64,000 nt of DNA from Cylicocyclus nassatus. Taxonomy: Eukaryota; Nematoda; Chromadorea; Rhabditida; Strongylidae. Below, one piece after another: positions 47,866 through 59,302 of this stretch. Location of the stretch: assembly GCA_958299035.1 (NCBI GenBank), contig CATQJL010000305.1, positions 73,004,792-73,068,791 of the forward strand, read 5' to 3'. How positions within the stretch are numbered: position 1 is the stretch's first letter; each line of letters opens with the position of its first letter. The notes below the pieces were generated by a model. It was given only the letters and a program-made list of their open reading frames with translations. It was not told the DNA's origin and did no database searches. Position numbers and translations under genes: made by a program.

Positions 47866-49015
47866 ATGGAATTCGAAAGCCGAACTCGAGCCTATAAGGC
47901 AGTTGCTTATTCTGCCATCACATTCGCTGTGCTTGCAGTGTTATCGGTTTGTCTTGCTAAATTACCTGCTCTTCGCCGTGGGACCATGCTCAATCTATAT
48001 TTATAGGTATGCATCACAGTGCCAATGATTTATAGCTATGTGGTGCATGTACAAGAACAGATGAACGCTGAAATGGGTTTCTGCAGGGTAAAAAAAGAAC
48101 AATTAGATTGTTTACAAAATCTAATATTTATGTTCTAGAACCACGCAAAGGAGATATGGCACGAAGTTGCAGAGCTGAAAAAAATCCCGAACAATCGCAC
48201 TCGCACTCGCGTCGTTCGTCAAAACTCCTACATTGCTCCTGGAGCATCCGCCCAAGCTTGCGAACCCTGCTGTCTCCCAGGTCTCCCGGGTCCACCCGGA
48301 CGAGCCGGTAGACCTGGAAAGAATGGCATGCCTGGAGTTCCTGGAATGCCTGGTTTGCCCGGAAAAGCATCGACAGCAGCAATATGCGAACCCATTACTC
48401 CCCCGCCGTGCAAGCCCTGCCCCATGGGACCACCTGGAACTCCCGGAGAGGATGGAGCACCAGGAGATGCTGGATCACCTGGACAAACAGGGCGCAATGG
48501 AAATGATGGGTAGGTTATCCGAAATTATAGAGACACATCTTCTTGATAACGCTAACCCTAAGGAAAGTATAAACCCGATTTAGGAACCCAGGCGAACCTG
48601 GACCTAAGGGACCACCAGGGCCACCTGGAGATGCTGGTCACCCTGGACCTCCTGGAGAACAAGGAACACCAGCTATGCCCGGCACGATGGTTCCTGGAGA
48701 ACCTGGAGCACCTGGAGACCAAGGACCACCCGGCCCACCTGGACCTCCCGGAATGCCCGGAGCCGATGGAACACCAGGCAAAGATTATTCGATGATAACT
48801 CTTCAATGCATCATCTGGTTTTAAAATACATTCTCATTCTAGGTCACCCTGGCCCTAAGGGACCAAATGGTCCTGACGGTCCGCAGGGTCCTGATGGAAA
48901 GCCTGGAGCACCCGGTCCCGGAGGTACACCAGGAGACAGCGGAGAGAAAGGAATCTGTCCCAAGTATTGCGCTATCGATGGCGGCATTTTCTTTGAAGAT
49001 GGTACCAGACGTTAG
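47866..49015 (+). CDS. Nematode cuticle collagen (299 aa)
   Basis: Exons 47866-47946, 48007-48087, 48139-48509, 48584-48777 and 48843-49015; introns of 60, 51, 74 and 65 bases; 900 nt with all phases correct. Residues about 10-37 form the N-terminal membrane anchor ([19 protein letters not shown] then [12 protein letters not shown]), as in the family. Then comes the [10 protein letters not shown] box and RVVR at 78-81, the usual subtilisin/furin-type cleavage site. Cysteine knots flank the Gly-X-Y blocks: CEPCC at 95-99, CEP..PPPCKPC between the first and second Gly-X-Y domains, and GICPKYC near the end. The protein ends [12 protein letters not shown]. It is cleaved, trimerises, and is cross-linked into the cuticle outside hypodermal cells. 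The length is normal. Intron 4 starts with GC (CCAG/GCAAAG) instead of GT. It follows two other secreted-protein genes on the same strand. The exact subfamily cannot be named. Confidence 0.95.
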
Positions 49016-49040
49016 AATAATGCGTTTGCTTTGCTTCAGG

Positions 49041-49046
49041 AATAAA
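49041..49046 (+). terminator. Poly(A) signal of the collagen gene
   Basis: AATAAA 26 bases after the TAG. Confidence 0.75.
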
Positions 49047-49424
49047 TATCGGCACGTACACACTCCCGTCTTTTCAATGTTAATACGAGAAAAATAGCCA
49101 GTAGAAAACTTCATTGTTAGTGGTTAAGTGGTGATGATCGACCATTAAGTGGTCGCATCGAGAAATTAGTATTGCCAACAACTCCAAAAAGATTGGAAAT
49201 TGTTTCACAGATTGTGTTAGTGATGGCGTGGCACCCGGACAAATCTTCCTCGTTGGTCTCTGTACATGACAAGCACAACTTTTCGCAGACCTCTGTAAAT
49301 AAGTACAACTGCGATTGACAATATACTAATAAATAATGTTATTCTTATATACACAGAAATCGCACAGTTTATGAAGATGGGCTCCGCCCACGAGGACAAC
49401 TATTACGGAATGTGGAGTACTAAC

Positions 49425-49827
49425 AAAGGAAGGATACTCGATCGCAGTGACGATTGGGTAAGCGGTTTATACCGCGTATACCGTTCCCAAACGGTGATCT
49501 CTGAACCGCACTCCATATCTGCTATGACGTCATTCTGGAAGAGCTTTGAAGGATTTTGAAAAAACGCAAAACCGGCAGCATACGAGGGGAATCAAACCCA
49601 CGACATTCAGCTCAGCAGTAAGCCACTCTAGATCATTAGTCCATCAGGGCAATAGTAAGGTAACTCACGTACCTGAATGCGCCTGCAGCACCAAAAATCC
49701 TTCATAGCTCTTTCAGAATGAAATCATAGCAAATATGGAATGCGGTTTATAGAGATCACCGTCTGGGAACGGTATACGCCATACACCGTTTACCCAATCG
49801 TCATTGTGATCGAGTATCCCTCCCTTG
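49425..49827. mobile_element. Foldback element with ~130-bp arms
   Basis: The left arm (49425-49557) and right arm (49691-49827) are inverted copies with about 85-90 percent visible similarity: GGATACTCGATC, TGACGATTGGGTAA, CGTATACCGTTCCC, ACGGTGATCTCT and GAAGGATTTT all recur inverted. The loop of about 130 bases carries a tRNA-like sequence (next entry). Confidence 0.85.
49570..49650 (-). repeat. tRNA-derived sequence in the foldback loop
   Basis: On the minus strand an A-box-like AGTGGCTTACTG (49616-49627) precedes a B-box-like GGGTTTGATTCCC (49587-49599) at a tRNA-like distance. The acceptor and anticodon stems do not pair well, so it is SINE-like rather than a tRNA gene. Confidence 0.5.
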
Positions 49828-49873
49828 TAAGTCGCATGGGCTCTGGCAGCTATCCGCGTGTGCGCAGCCTGTT

Positions 49874-50934
49874 GACGTCATAACCAGGGTCAAGCAAGGG
49901 GTGTGGCACACGATCGCTGGTTACGACCCCCCCCCCCCCTGACTGCTGTCTTAATAAGACCCCCCCCCCCCAGGACTATACCCTTAAGATAGCATTACTT
50001 GGAGGCCCTGTCAAACATAACGGGCAGCATATCCATAATGAGCATGTCAATTAACCCCTGTAGACAAAGTTTGAGCGAATTCTGAAGATTCAAGATACTA
50101 GGCTACCTAAGTGAAATGGTCAAATTCCAACATGGTTAACTTTGTTTCAAAGGTGGATTAGCTATCCGTTTTCGCACTCAAGACAAAGCACTACTCCTTC
50201 TTTGTCCATCTCAGGAATCCCGCTTCAGAAGACCTCCAAACTGTGGAATTAGAAGCCAACCAAAATCTCGTTTTTCCCATTTTTCGCTTTTGATCGCTGT
50301 GCTTTCACCAAATATTACTCAGAGCTAAGAAGACGAATCAGACTCAAATCACTCCTGTGAAAACTAGGTGATCTAGGCTATCGATCCATATAAATACTGT
50401 CCGCTAAAAATGTTTTTTTTTTTGATATAGTTAATGGCCTGCGGCACCCCCCCCCCCCCCCTCAAAACCTTCGGCAGCCGCATTAACTACTTCTGAAGCG
50501 GGATTCCTGAGGTGGACAAAGAAGGAGTAGTGCTTTGTATTGAGTGCAAGAAGAGGTAGCTTACTCACCGCTAAAATTAAGTTAATCATGTTTTAAATTA
50601 CTGCCTTATACAAGGTTGTTTACTGCTCGGAGACCTCAGAGTTCGCTGAAACTTGGCGCATAGGGGTTATTCGACACGCGGATTACGACGATTATGCTTG
50701 ATTAGAGGTACGGTAGGTTACGGTAGGCATACGGTATCTGCAAGTTTGTGTCGTTGAACAACTTGAATTTTGCAGGATTTCAACAGCGCTTTCATCAAGT
50801 CAATTTAGTCACACAGCTTGTACAAGTGCTTTTGACCTTGGGTCGATACGACCCCCCCCCCCCTACCTACTCCCCTTAACGACCCCCCCCCCTGCGGCGT
50901 GCCGCACCCCCCGCTTTACCCTGGTCATAACGTC
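49874..50934. mobile_element. ~1.06-kb inverted-repeat element with poly(C) tracts
   Basis: The outer ends GACGTCATAACCAGGGTCAA and TTTACCCTGGTCATAACGTC are inverted partners. Inside, 49990-50228 and 50490-50730 are inverted copies (mirrored AAAGCACTACTCCTTCTTTG, GGAATCCCGCTTCAGAAG and AACCCCT blocks). Several runs of 9-14 C occur at 49929-49970, 50449-50462, 50851-50863 and 50882-50892, some next to TACGAC. The symmetrical placing of the C runs relative to the ends is partial. No protein is encoded. Confidence 0.7.
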
Positions 50935-51229
50935 CTCTAACCGTCTCTCGTCACTGTAACCTAAATGTCTCACGAACCTCCGTTGCATCGATTTTGAGCT
51001 TAACGAAACTTTTGATCGCTTGGACTTCCTTTTTCTTCGCCTATGCAAAGTTGTTATGGGTAGGCGTCTGCTTGCACGAGAAAAGCGAACAGATTTCGGG
51101 CTCGATCTTTTGGAGCGCCTACGCGAGCGCTTGCTGCGCTTTCGTTTGGATGTCCTCCTTCTAGATCTCCTCGAACTTGTACTTTTTCTAGATCTTCTTG
51201 AACGTGAACTTGATCTCGATCTGGATCTC
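50935..51229 (-). CDS. SR-rich exon, likely RNA-binding or splicing-type protein
   Basis: After an ATTGCAG acceptor the minus-strand frame reads RRSRSRSSSRSRRSRKSTSS, continues with further RS/RK repeats, an SPKS motif, RRRKRKSKRSK, then SKSMQRRFVRHLGYSDERR. RS domains of this kind belong to SR splicing factors and related nuclear proteins, where serines are phosphorylated and mediate RNP contacts. Only the RS part is visible; no RRM or other domain was found in 51.2-53 kb. The 3' side of the exon runs straight into the terminal repeat of the element at 49874-50934, so its true end (perhaps a GACG/GTTAGA donor near 50945) is unclear. It could be an intact exon with distant partners or a truncated gene. 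Confidence 0.45.
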
Positions 51230-52152
51230 CTGCAATAGATTATTATGTAGTCGACCAAATATATGGATATATAGTCGACGCTAATAACGACTTCATTTTT
51301 CCGAGAAAGTATACCACATTACGTATAAGTACTCAAACATTCGTACACTGATAAAGCTGTGTACATGCTCAAATGATAAAGCACTTGAGCGGTATCTGCT
51401 GAGATGTTTGGGGTATGTAGGATTTTAGCCCAGCATAAAAGCGGACACCCTCTATCGCGGCTCTGCGATGAGAGCGCTCCTCGAAGTAGGAGGCCACGAG
51501 CACTGATTGGCAGTATCCAGCGACATTTACGATGCACTCATTGCCGAAATCGCCTCAGGACTACTCCTTGCCTTGCCGCCTTGCCAGCGCAAAACGGCTA
51601 TGTGTCGCGGCTGAGCCTCACTTCGGTGTCTGCTGCTTTCGTTTTTCAGTCTATAATCTTCTTTTTGTGTTATCTACCATGCACGCGTCTGGCTTAAACC
51701 TCCCGATTTTAGATATCTCCTTAGCGGTTGAGCAAACTGATTGAATACGGATTGGAATTTGGGTCAAAATGTGATTGATTTGGGACGAGCCACCTTTGAA
51801 ACTTTTGAGACTCGCTAATAAAATCTAAAGAATTTCAAGGCTCAAGAGGCTGCCGTGCCGTATCAAACTTGGCGTGGATCTGTTTGTGTGAAGTCTCGGG
51901 AGCAACGTGTATTAGAGTTAACATAGACGCGCGCCATCAGTAGCACGGAACGAGGCACCTCTCCCGTGTTGGGATTTCCTTTTCATTTCTGTACTAGTTT
52001 AGTTTGGTAGGTTTCATATCATAGTTTTTTGTTATTCAATATCATCGAGATAAACCGTTAGTGACTCGATGTTGTGTCAACGCGCTCTAAGGCAAATTGC
52101 ATGCTAGTCGCGTCGTAAGAGTTAAGCGAGCGAGCGCACTATGTACATATAA
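51230..52152. other. Spacer upstream of the SR-rich exon
   Basis: Moderately GC-rich sequence (51400-51700) is open on both strands but has no recognised domain. The near-palindrome GTCGACCAAATATATGG, then ATATATAGTCGAC, lies at about 51252-51280. No gene is supported. Confidence 0.4.
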
Positions 52153-52382
52153 CCTCGGGCAGAGATCATGCGATCTCATCATCGCGATTCATCGCGAAAA
52201 AACAAGTTTTACGAGTTCATTACATGCCTATCTTCTTGTATTTCAGTTGTGATAGTTGGTCACGATAAGTAGTGCTGGAAAACTATCACAACGGAAAAGC
52301 AAGAAGATAGGCATGCAATGTATTGTTACAATTGTCTTGTAGCGAGCAATCGCGCCGATGAAGCGTGAACTCTGCTGGGCCT
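52153..52382. mobile_element. Hairpin MITE related to 27171-27372
   Basis: The ends GGGCAGAGATCATGCGATC and the inverse-like GAAGCGTGAACTCTGCTGGG, plus long paired inner blocks (TTGCATGCCTATCTTCTTG type), give a foldback. CATCATCGCGATTCATCGCG at the left resembles the GATCGTCGCGACT part of the element at 27171. Confidence 0.65.
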
Positions 52383-53004
52383 ATCTCGGATAAAATCTAG
52401 ATGCTGAGGGCCCATCGAGCCACCACAACCTCAGAGACGCGATCGCACAAGTGCGGGGTTATAACTCAGACTACAAGCCATAGATTTTCTTGTGATTTTG
52501 GGATAAAACCTAGAGAGGGGAGCCTCGCCTATCAGCGGGGTTTAGAGGCAATCTGGAGAGCGTCTGTTGAGCGACTGCTAAGAAGATAGGGTCCTACAGC
52601 GATTCTGCGTTCCACCGTTGGCAGGTAGTGTTCCACTCATTCAAATTGGGTGGAGGACCATATCGCCGAAAGTAGATGGTTTCTCGCGGAAGTCTGCTAC
52701 AAAGGCGCGCGCCTTCATGCGTTACAGACACCACGGAATCGTACCAGCTGTCTCCGCGAGATGGAGCCTATCGGCGACATATAGTCCCCTACCCGTCCAA
52801 ATTTAGATTGACGGACTTTGAAAGACGCCGGCTTTTGCCGTTTTCGCACGTTCTAAGGTGATTTACGAAATCAGCGTAGCGGATAAGCCCAATTCGGCAA
52901 AGTTCTTGCTTAAATGCCCGTTACGACGCAAGAGGTTTTACGCGAGATACTTTGAGAACCCCTGAAATCTACAGATGAGTAGCCCGAGTGATCAGCAAAT
53001 ACCC
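52383..53004. other. Spacer, no gene seen
   Basis: GC-richer than average, open in short frames only, with no splice-supported exon. Confidence 0.4.
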
Positions 53005-53275
53005 CAGTGGCGTACCGAGGGGGGGGGGGGCGGGGGGGGGTGCCCCCCCCCTAGAATGGGTCGCGAAATTTTTGAAAGTTACTTATGTGGGTTGTAAAAA
53101 TGTGCAAAAGACTTATTTATACTTGTAAGTAATTAAAATAATTTTTTAAATTTTTTAAAAAATCAATTTAGCTTTAAAAAAAATTTTTAGGGGGCGTGGC
53201 TAGCGCCACGCACCTTCTTTAGAAAAAATTTTTTGTCGCCCCCCCCCCCGAGCCGAAATCCTGGGTACGCCACTG
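53005..53275. mobile_element. hAT-like MITE with perfect 8-bp target duplication
   Basis: The 271-bp element starts CAGTGGCGTACC and ends GGTACGCCACTG, and is flanked by AAATACCC on both sides (52997-53004 and 53276-53283). An 8-bp duplication with CAGTGGCG-type ends is characteristic of hAT transposons. Long G and C runs next to the ends add to the terminal pairing, and a GGGGGCGTGGCTAGCGCCACGC hairpin region lies inside. The unmutated duplication points to a recent insertion. Confidence 0.92.
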
Positions 53276-53285
53276 AAATACCCGT

Positions 53286-53402
53286 ATTCACAAAGGTACT
53301 TTGAGGTAATTCTCAAAGTAAATTTTACCTTGAGAATCTACCTTAGGGTGTTTAGTATTGAATAGAAATTACCTTGAGGTAAATTATACCTCAAGGTACT
53401 TA
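53286..53402. repeat. Palindromic ACCTTGAGGTAAATT repeat
   Basis: ACCTTGAG/CTCAAGGT-type words alternate in both orientations across about 115 bases; a related TTATACCTTGAGGTAAATTT occurs alone at about 55393. Probably a degraded MITE. Confidence 0.5.
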
Positions 53403-54388
53403 AATCCTTGATACAACTTCTAACCCTATCCGAAGGAAAAGTTAGAAGGATACCTTTAGAGATCCTAGGGACTTTGGGAAGCTGTTCTTCTACATGAATA
53501 ATGTAGTGCCATAGTTTATGTCAATTTAGCAATGTTGAGAAATTTGGTTAAGATTAGTGAGAGTTGTAGAGTTTGAGCGAACTTAACATAAATTTCTGTC
53601 TTTACTCCTAGAAAGTTTATACCTGTTAACAAAGCCTGGATCTTGATCCTGCTAAGCTGGATGTGGTCATAAGCAGGAGTTGTTCACTTTCACGGCATCT
53701 TGAGCACAGTAGCTATGTTGTAATTATAAAGTCGAAATTGCTTCATGTAACTGCTTTGTTTTCGATCTTCAAAATAATAGACGTTACCAAATGGTGGCAT
53801 TTCTGCAACGTAACCCTCAATCCCATTTCCTTAACTGGCCATTTCGGATTTCAAAGGATGCTTTTACATCTTTCAAGTTCACGTTGTTCCGCACTTTAGC
53901 GGAAAAAAAGAGCTAACGGTTGAATGCAAAAAATAGATGAAAAATGTTCCTGGCTGAGCAGGAAAACTTTATCACCTCAACTCTTCATTTGCTCACCACG
54001 CACACCTGTAAGTTTGCACGATATAGCTTTGAGCAAAAAATAATCTTCAAAAACCGAAAGTGACCCATTAGAGAGCTGTCTGCTTCAATGGTGACCATTT
54101 TAAAGCTTCGGAAGCTCCAAAACTTAACGAATTTTGGAATAATCGGGCCTGTGTGAACTATAGAAAAGTCAGAGGCAAAAAACATTTAGTGAAATTCTGC
54201 GCGTCAGAAAAATTCGCAAAGTATTTGAAAAAACCTTATCGATACAACCAAGCAAGGCAGATTTTTCAACCTAAAGTGACTATTAAAAAAGATAATGACA
54301 CATTGGAAGCTTTTGTTGAGACACTCTCTCGATAACCGTACAAGAAGAACTTTTTCCGGAAAGGTAAGTTCCATCGTTTTAGAAACTA
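53403..54388. other. Spacer, no gene seen
   Basis: Short open frames only, including 54153-54335, which lacks splice context. Confidence 0.4.
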
Positions 54389-55097
54389 TTAGGTTGGCCC
54401 GAAAGTTCTTTCGTACCATTTTCAAAAATTCATAACGTCTGAATTCTCCAACCGATTTGACTACTTTTATTTTATTGTAAAAGAGTAAGTCATGCTCTTT
54501 ACAACGACATCTTAACTGCTTGCTAATGATCATCTGTTGCATAGATAGGAGCGATAGAAAAAAATTGGTCAAAATTCGAATTTGCTGTGTAGGGTCATAA
54601 AAAATCGGAAACCTGCAATAAAAATCGGAGCAGTCAGTATTATGGGTTTTTTCACCAGATCTTCTAACAGTGCAATGTTTGTGCTAATTGAGCACCTCTA
54701 TGAAAAGTTATGATTTTCCTGAAAAATGCCAAAGTAAATGAAATTTGCCCTTTTGTACTGCTTGCCCGAAAATCATAACTTTTCATAGAGACGCTCAATC
54801 AGCGCAAACATTGCACTGTTAAAAGAGCTGGTGAAAGAACCTATAATACTGACTGCTCCAATTTTTATTGCAAGTTTCCGTTTTTTTATGAACCTACACA
54901 GAAAATTCGAATTTTGACTAATTTTCTTCTATCGCTCCTATTTATGCAACAGATGATCATTAGCAAGCAGCTAAGATGTCGTTGTAAAGAGCATGACTTA
55001 CTCTTTGACGCAAAAATAAAAGTAGCCAAATCGGTTGAAAAATTCAGAAGTTATGAAGTTTTGAAAATGGTGCGAACGAACTTTCGGGCCAACCTAA
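54389..55097. mobile_element. Palindromic mariner-type MITE
   Basis: Starts TTAGGTTGGCCCGAAAGTTC and ends with the inverse, flanked by TA on both sides (54387-54388 and 55098-55099). The arms of about 200 bases or more match closely (AAAGAGCATGACTTACTCTTT, CAGATGATCATTAGCAAGCA and ATCGCTCCTAT blocks mirrored), and the centre is also palindromic around AAGTTATGATTTTC. Same group as 1152-1849. Confidence 0.88.
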
Positions 55098-56567
55098 TAC
55101 ATTACCAATTTAAAACCAGATACAGATATCATAGAAACAACCAAATTCTAATTGTTAGACAAAGCCCATTTGATCGAAATAGTTGCTTATATAAACAGTA
55201 CAGTCTCAAATCATTGACTGTAAGACTTTAAAACCGATATTCCAACAAGTTCCAAGTGAAATAGCACGGAAGTACAAATGAAAGCAGTTAATAGCAAGTG
55301 CGTCATGCCATGCTCATAATATACGTCAATATTTAGCGTGCTGGCACAGGTACATTTAATCTTGGGAAAGAAACTTTGATGAATACGAAAATTATACCTT
55401 GAGGTAAATTTTACCTTGGGGTATAGCTCCATTCTAATTTCATCATTGTAGTTGGAAGCAGGTGAGGATGTGTTTAATAAACTCAGTTCTTTTTCTGACG
55501 AACTGCCAAACTTTGCCGAAAAAAATCCGAAATGTCCAAAAGCGCCAAGAAGCATTGAAAGCGCGCAAAAGCGCCACGCGCTAGCCACAATCCTGAAAAA
55601 TCACTAAGGTCTGCATGCTTAATGTTATTGGCATGGTCAAATTTTCTTTCTATTTTTTTCGAAACAATTCTCGCTCCAGACTTTGAAAGGGGTGAAATAA
55701 CGATGAGAACCAAAAAGGGCAAGAACCTTGCAAACTCAATAACTACTTTTATAAACTTCTCGATCAGAATAAAAAACCAGTAATTATGGTGTGACAGGCG
55801 ATTATCCAACGATATTTTAATAAAAAATGCAAGCCTCATAATCGGAATCTGCCACTCACACTAATTAGGTATTATGTTTCAGCTTTTTCAGGTTTTTGCA
55901 TCCAAGAAATTTTTCCTTCCGCGTGGCAGGACCATTACAAGAATTTATATTTTGAATCTACAATTCTTTGATGAAGAGAAACAGATGTTTTATATATTGC
56001 AAATATAATGTGAAGCTAGTTCTTCGGCAGTTAAGGTTAAGATCTGCGAAAAACATCAAGACAAGTTTGTATACATTTTATCAATAGGTCCTCTTTGCTT
56101 GGCCTAACCTTAAAGCCGTAGTTCTACTTTTTTTCTCGAAAAATCATCTGGAAATGCACGATGCAAATACCAGATTATTTTCATGAAGTAATGCCATCTT
56201 TGCGACAAACCCAGTTGCAAAAGTTGGTTCGAATGCGAGGAATATCAAACGTTAGTGTATCGCAAAGTTGGGCTTAAAGACTTTGAGACACCCTTTACAT
56301 ATTTTTCGAGGCTACTGCAACTTGGTATACTCCCCTTATAAGTTTCAAAAATGAGGTGCGAACTCATGTTTTGTCAAGGCAGGTAGTTTGAATGAAAAAG
56401 GTGGCCATAAACCCCCTTTTGATCTATCAAGACATGAGATTTAATTTTATCGTATGCGAACATGTGGAGTATTTCGAAGCATCTCCCTGTCAAAACATGT
56501 CAGCTCGGGTTCGGAGGTCACAACAACAACAAATTTGGTCCTAGCAAGAGTTCTAATGGTAGAATTT
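55098..56567. other. Intergenic, no gene seen
   Basis: Open frames on the minus strand (55211-55839) lack coding character and splice support. Confidence 0.4.
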
Positions 56568-56677
56568 AGGCTGCGTTCATACTGATCCCGAAGTCCGGAA
56601 ACATTCCAGCACAGTTCTCGAATTGAGCGCTGTGCTGGAACTGTTCCCGGACTTCGGGATCAGTATGAACGCACTTA
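56568..56677. mobile_element. ~110-bp nearly perfect hairpin MITE
   Basis: TGCGTTCATACTGATCCCGA followed by AGTCCGG, then a CCAGCACAG/CTGTGCTGG inner pair, then the full inverse. It is almost all stem, with TA at the edges. Confidence 0.85.
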
Positions 56678-58864
56678 CCGCTGGTACATTGATGAATACT
56701 AATCGCTCAAGGTTCGAAGCGCGTCTAGAGACATGCGATTCACTCCGGTTCGTCACCTTAATTTTGGATCGATCCCTTGGTGGGCTTCTTTTCAGGACAG
56801 ATTTTATTTTATCGAACTTTTTTTCAAGGTAGTTTTGCATATTAATATAAGGGTATCTTTCATGCATTTGTTGGAAGTGTTTAGAATAGGCCTGTAGCTT
56901 TATTTGATAGAGATGAGGAACTTTGAAAAGTCGCACTCAAATCCGAAAATTTATTGCAATCAGTTCCTTGGAAGATTTAAGCACAAATGTATGCTTTTTT
57001 CATAAAACTACAAAATATGTCAGAAAGGTCTTTGGCACACTTGATCGTATTATTTCAACGCCTCATCATGTATAGTCGCTTCGGGTGTTTTATGGTTCAT
57101 ATATTTTATTGGAGGAGGTAATCGCCAGAGCTACGCCCATTTTGTAAGGGTTGGGCCAGACTGCGCGGGTACGCGCTGTACGCAGCGTACGTCGCGTAGC
57201 CGCTTTCCCAGCGTAGTCTGGTCCAACTCTAAGCTTAAGAGTAGAACAAAGGCATCTGTTAACGCTCCTCGCAAAAACATTTAGGTGTTCAATACACGAA
57301 GAGATGGAAGAACTGGAGCTATAGGGCTCACTACAAGGATGCTCAAGAAACTAACTTCGGTCGTACATACCATTGTTACTAGTGTTATTACTAGTGTTAT
57401 GTTATCACATCGCTGGTATCACATGTGTTACCCCTTAACCGGGTACCCTTACCATTGTCATCCGTGTTACCGTATTGAGCCCAAGAAGGTAAAAGACCAC
57501 TGAAGAATTGGAATGACGTCAATTTGACATTGGCCTCATCGTACAGCTCAGCTGCTTCATCATTTTGGATAAATCACTAGGTTTAGAGCGCACAGCGGCT
57601 TTTTTCGCGAAGGCACAAACAATTCACTCCTCTAAACAATCTTGCCCACCTTCCTGACATCAGTCTAGCTGTTGCTACTTCCGCATCCTCGACATCTGCA
57701 ATGTAGATTGTGGCGAAGGTGCACTATTCTACGCCGTTCGGCTCTTACACTGATAAGGGCCCTTTTCTGATGCTCTGCGTCTCGGTCTTGGTAGAAATCG
57801 TCCGCATTTGGAGCAGCGTTCTCTCAGTATTGAATCCAGGCTAGTTACAACTGACCCATTGGGAGGAATATGACTGGGTGAGATTGCCATGAGTATGAAA
57901 TGAACTAGACTGAGGTACTATTTACTTCAAAAGCAGAGGTTGCTGCATTTTGAAATGTGGAAATGCAATTAAGCATGTGTTTGACGGGTTGCTCAATTCT
58001 TGTTGTGTATATAATACAGTTTGGTTCATTATATCGCCAATCATTACTGCTACCCGTGCGTCACCTCTGCCTCAGAGGCACGTATTTGGTTTCTCTGCGT
58101 ACATGGTTTCCTCGTGTCAGCACAACGCAGAATCTGCTTCGAAAAAACTTGTAGTAATCTATTTATTCAAGAAGCTCTGTCAATTTACAACGTTAACTTT
58201 GATAGCTTGAAACTCTTTAACAGAAAATGAAGTCTTCAATTTGGTTATTGAGATGATGGGACTCTTACGTAAGAACAAAGTTGTACGTTAGAGCCCAAAT
58301 GAAATTTATCACATTATATTGCGAGAAGCCTAAAGAAACTGGCACAAAGCACTTCGTCTTAACACCTTTCCCTAGAAAAATGAGCCTTTGTAATAATTTT
58401 CCCTGTTAGATTAGATTATGCGTTGGAATATTACAGTCGAAGGTTTACGAATATTTCCAACTTCGATTCGTTCGCAGTTATTGTTCCTTTCATATAAGTG
58501 GATGAGCACACCTTCGATAGTTTAGAGGTGGAGCGTCAAAAGTAAAGGTTGTTTGCTTATCTGCCCCTCATAGAAATGTAGGTTGTTTATAAAAGATCAG
58601 GGAAGAAAAACAGATATTGAAAGAGAAGAAACTGCTAAAAACCGGATAAGAACGCTGCAATGAGTTTGAAATCTTTTATTTGGCGGCTTTTCAAGATGCA
58701 GGTTTCCGCCCCAGGACCAACAATGCAACACAGGGAAAAACGAGGAAAAGCTAATTCCTTTTTTGTGATTGTTTCAAAAAGAACCATGTCTCGAAGGTAG
58801 TGGTTATCAAAAAAATAAAAAGGAAAAAAACTAGCTGTAAAAACGCAAAGTTTCTTTTTTACTA
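56678..58864. other. Intergenic with one small hairpin and possible relic coding sequence
   Basis: A short hairpin lies at 57150-57226 (TTGGGCCAGACTGCGC and the inverse GCGTAGTCTGGTCCAA around a palindromic GTACGC-rich centre). 57530-57900 reads partly protein-like on the minus strand (a CSKCGRF segment and a VATARLMSGRWARLFRG segment in different frames) but is broken by stops. No intact gene. Confidence 0.35.
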
Positions 58865-59302
58865 ACAAGGAAAGGAAGGTTGGTCGAAGTGGCCTTCTGA
58901 AATGAGATGTATACTGCCTTGTAGAGCTTGTAAAGCTGATTTCAAATCTACCTTTGCTATCTGCTGCGGGCTTCTGGGAGAGGAGTTATGAAGGTTTTTG
59001 TGAGTAAAAATCTGAATGCAAGAATAGGCTAAAATCAGTCGTAACTTTTTTTATAGGGCTTAATTGGTAGTCGGATCACTCGGTGCAACAAATATTCTTG
59101 ATTCAAAAATTCGCTGCTGCCTCATTTGAACATTGGGAAAAGGTTACGACTGATTTTACCCTATTTTTTGCATTCAGATTTTTACTTACAAAAACCTTCA
59201 TAACTCCTCGCCCAGAAGCCCGCAGCAGATAGCAAAGATAGATTTGGAATCAGCGTTCCAAGCAATTTAAAAGGCCACTTCGACCAACCTTCCTTCCCTT
59301 GT
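58865..59302. mobile_element. ~440-bp palindromic MITE
   Basis: The ends ACAAGGAAAGGAAGGTTGGT and the inverse; mirrored inner blocks include GATAGCAAAGATAGATTTG-type, GCAGCAGATAGC-type, ATAACTCCTC, AAAACCTTCATA and AAAATCAGTCGTAAC. The loop of about 110 bases is unpaired. Confidence 0.8.

Noticed and set aside
48128..48497. Collagen-like Gly-Pro frames on the minus strand
   Set aside because: Antisense shadow of the collagen Gly-X-Y repeats; phase-consistent exons exist only on the plus strand.
49371..49559. Open frame after a TATACACAG acceptor just downstream of the collagen
   Set aside because: It runs into the arm of the foldback element at 49425 and cannot be joined in phase to the collagen, which already ends in the usual EDGTRR-stop.
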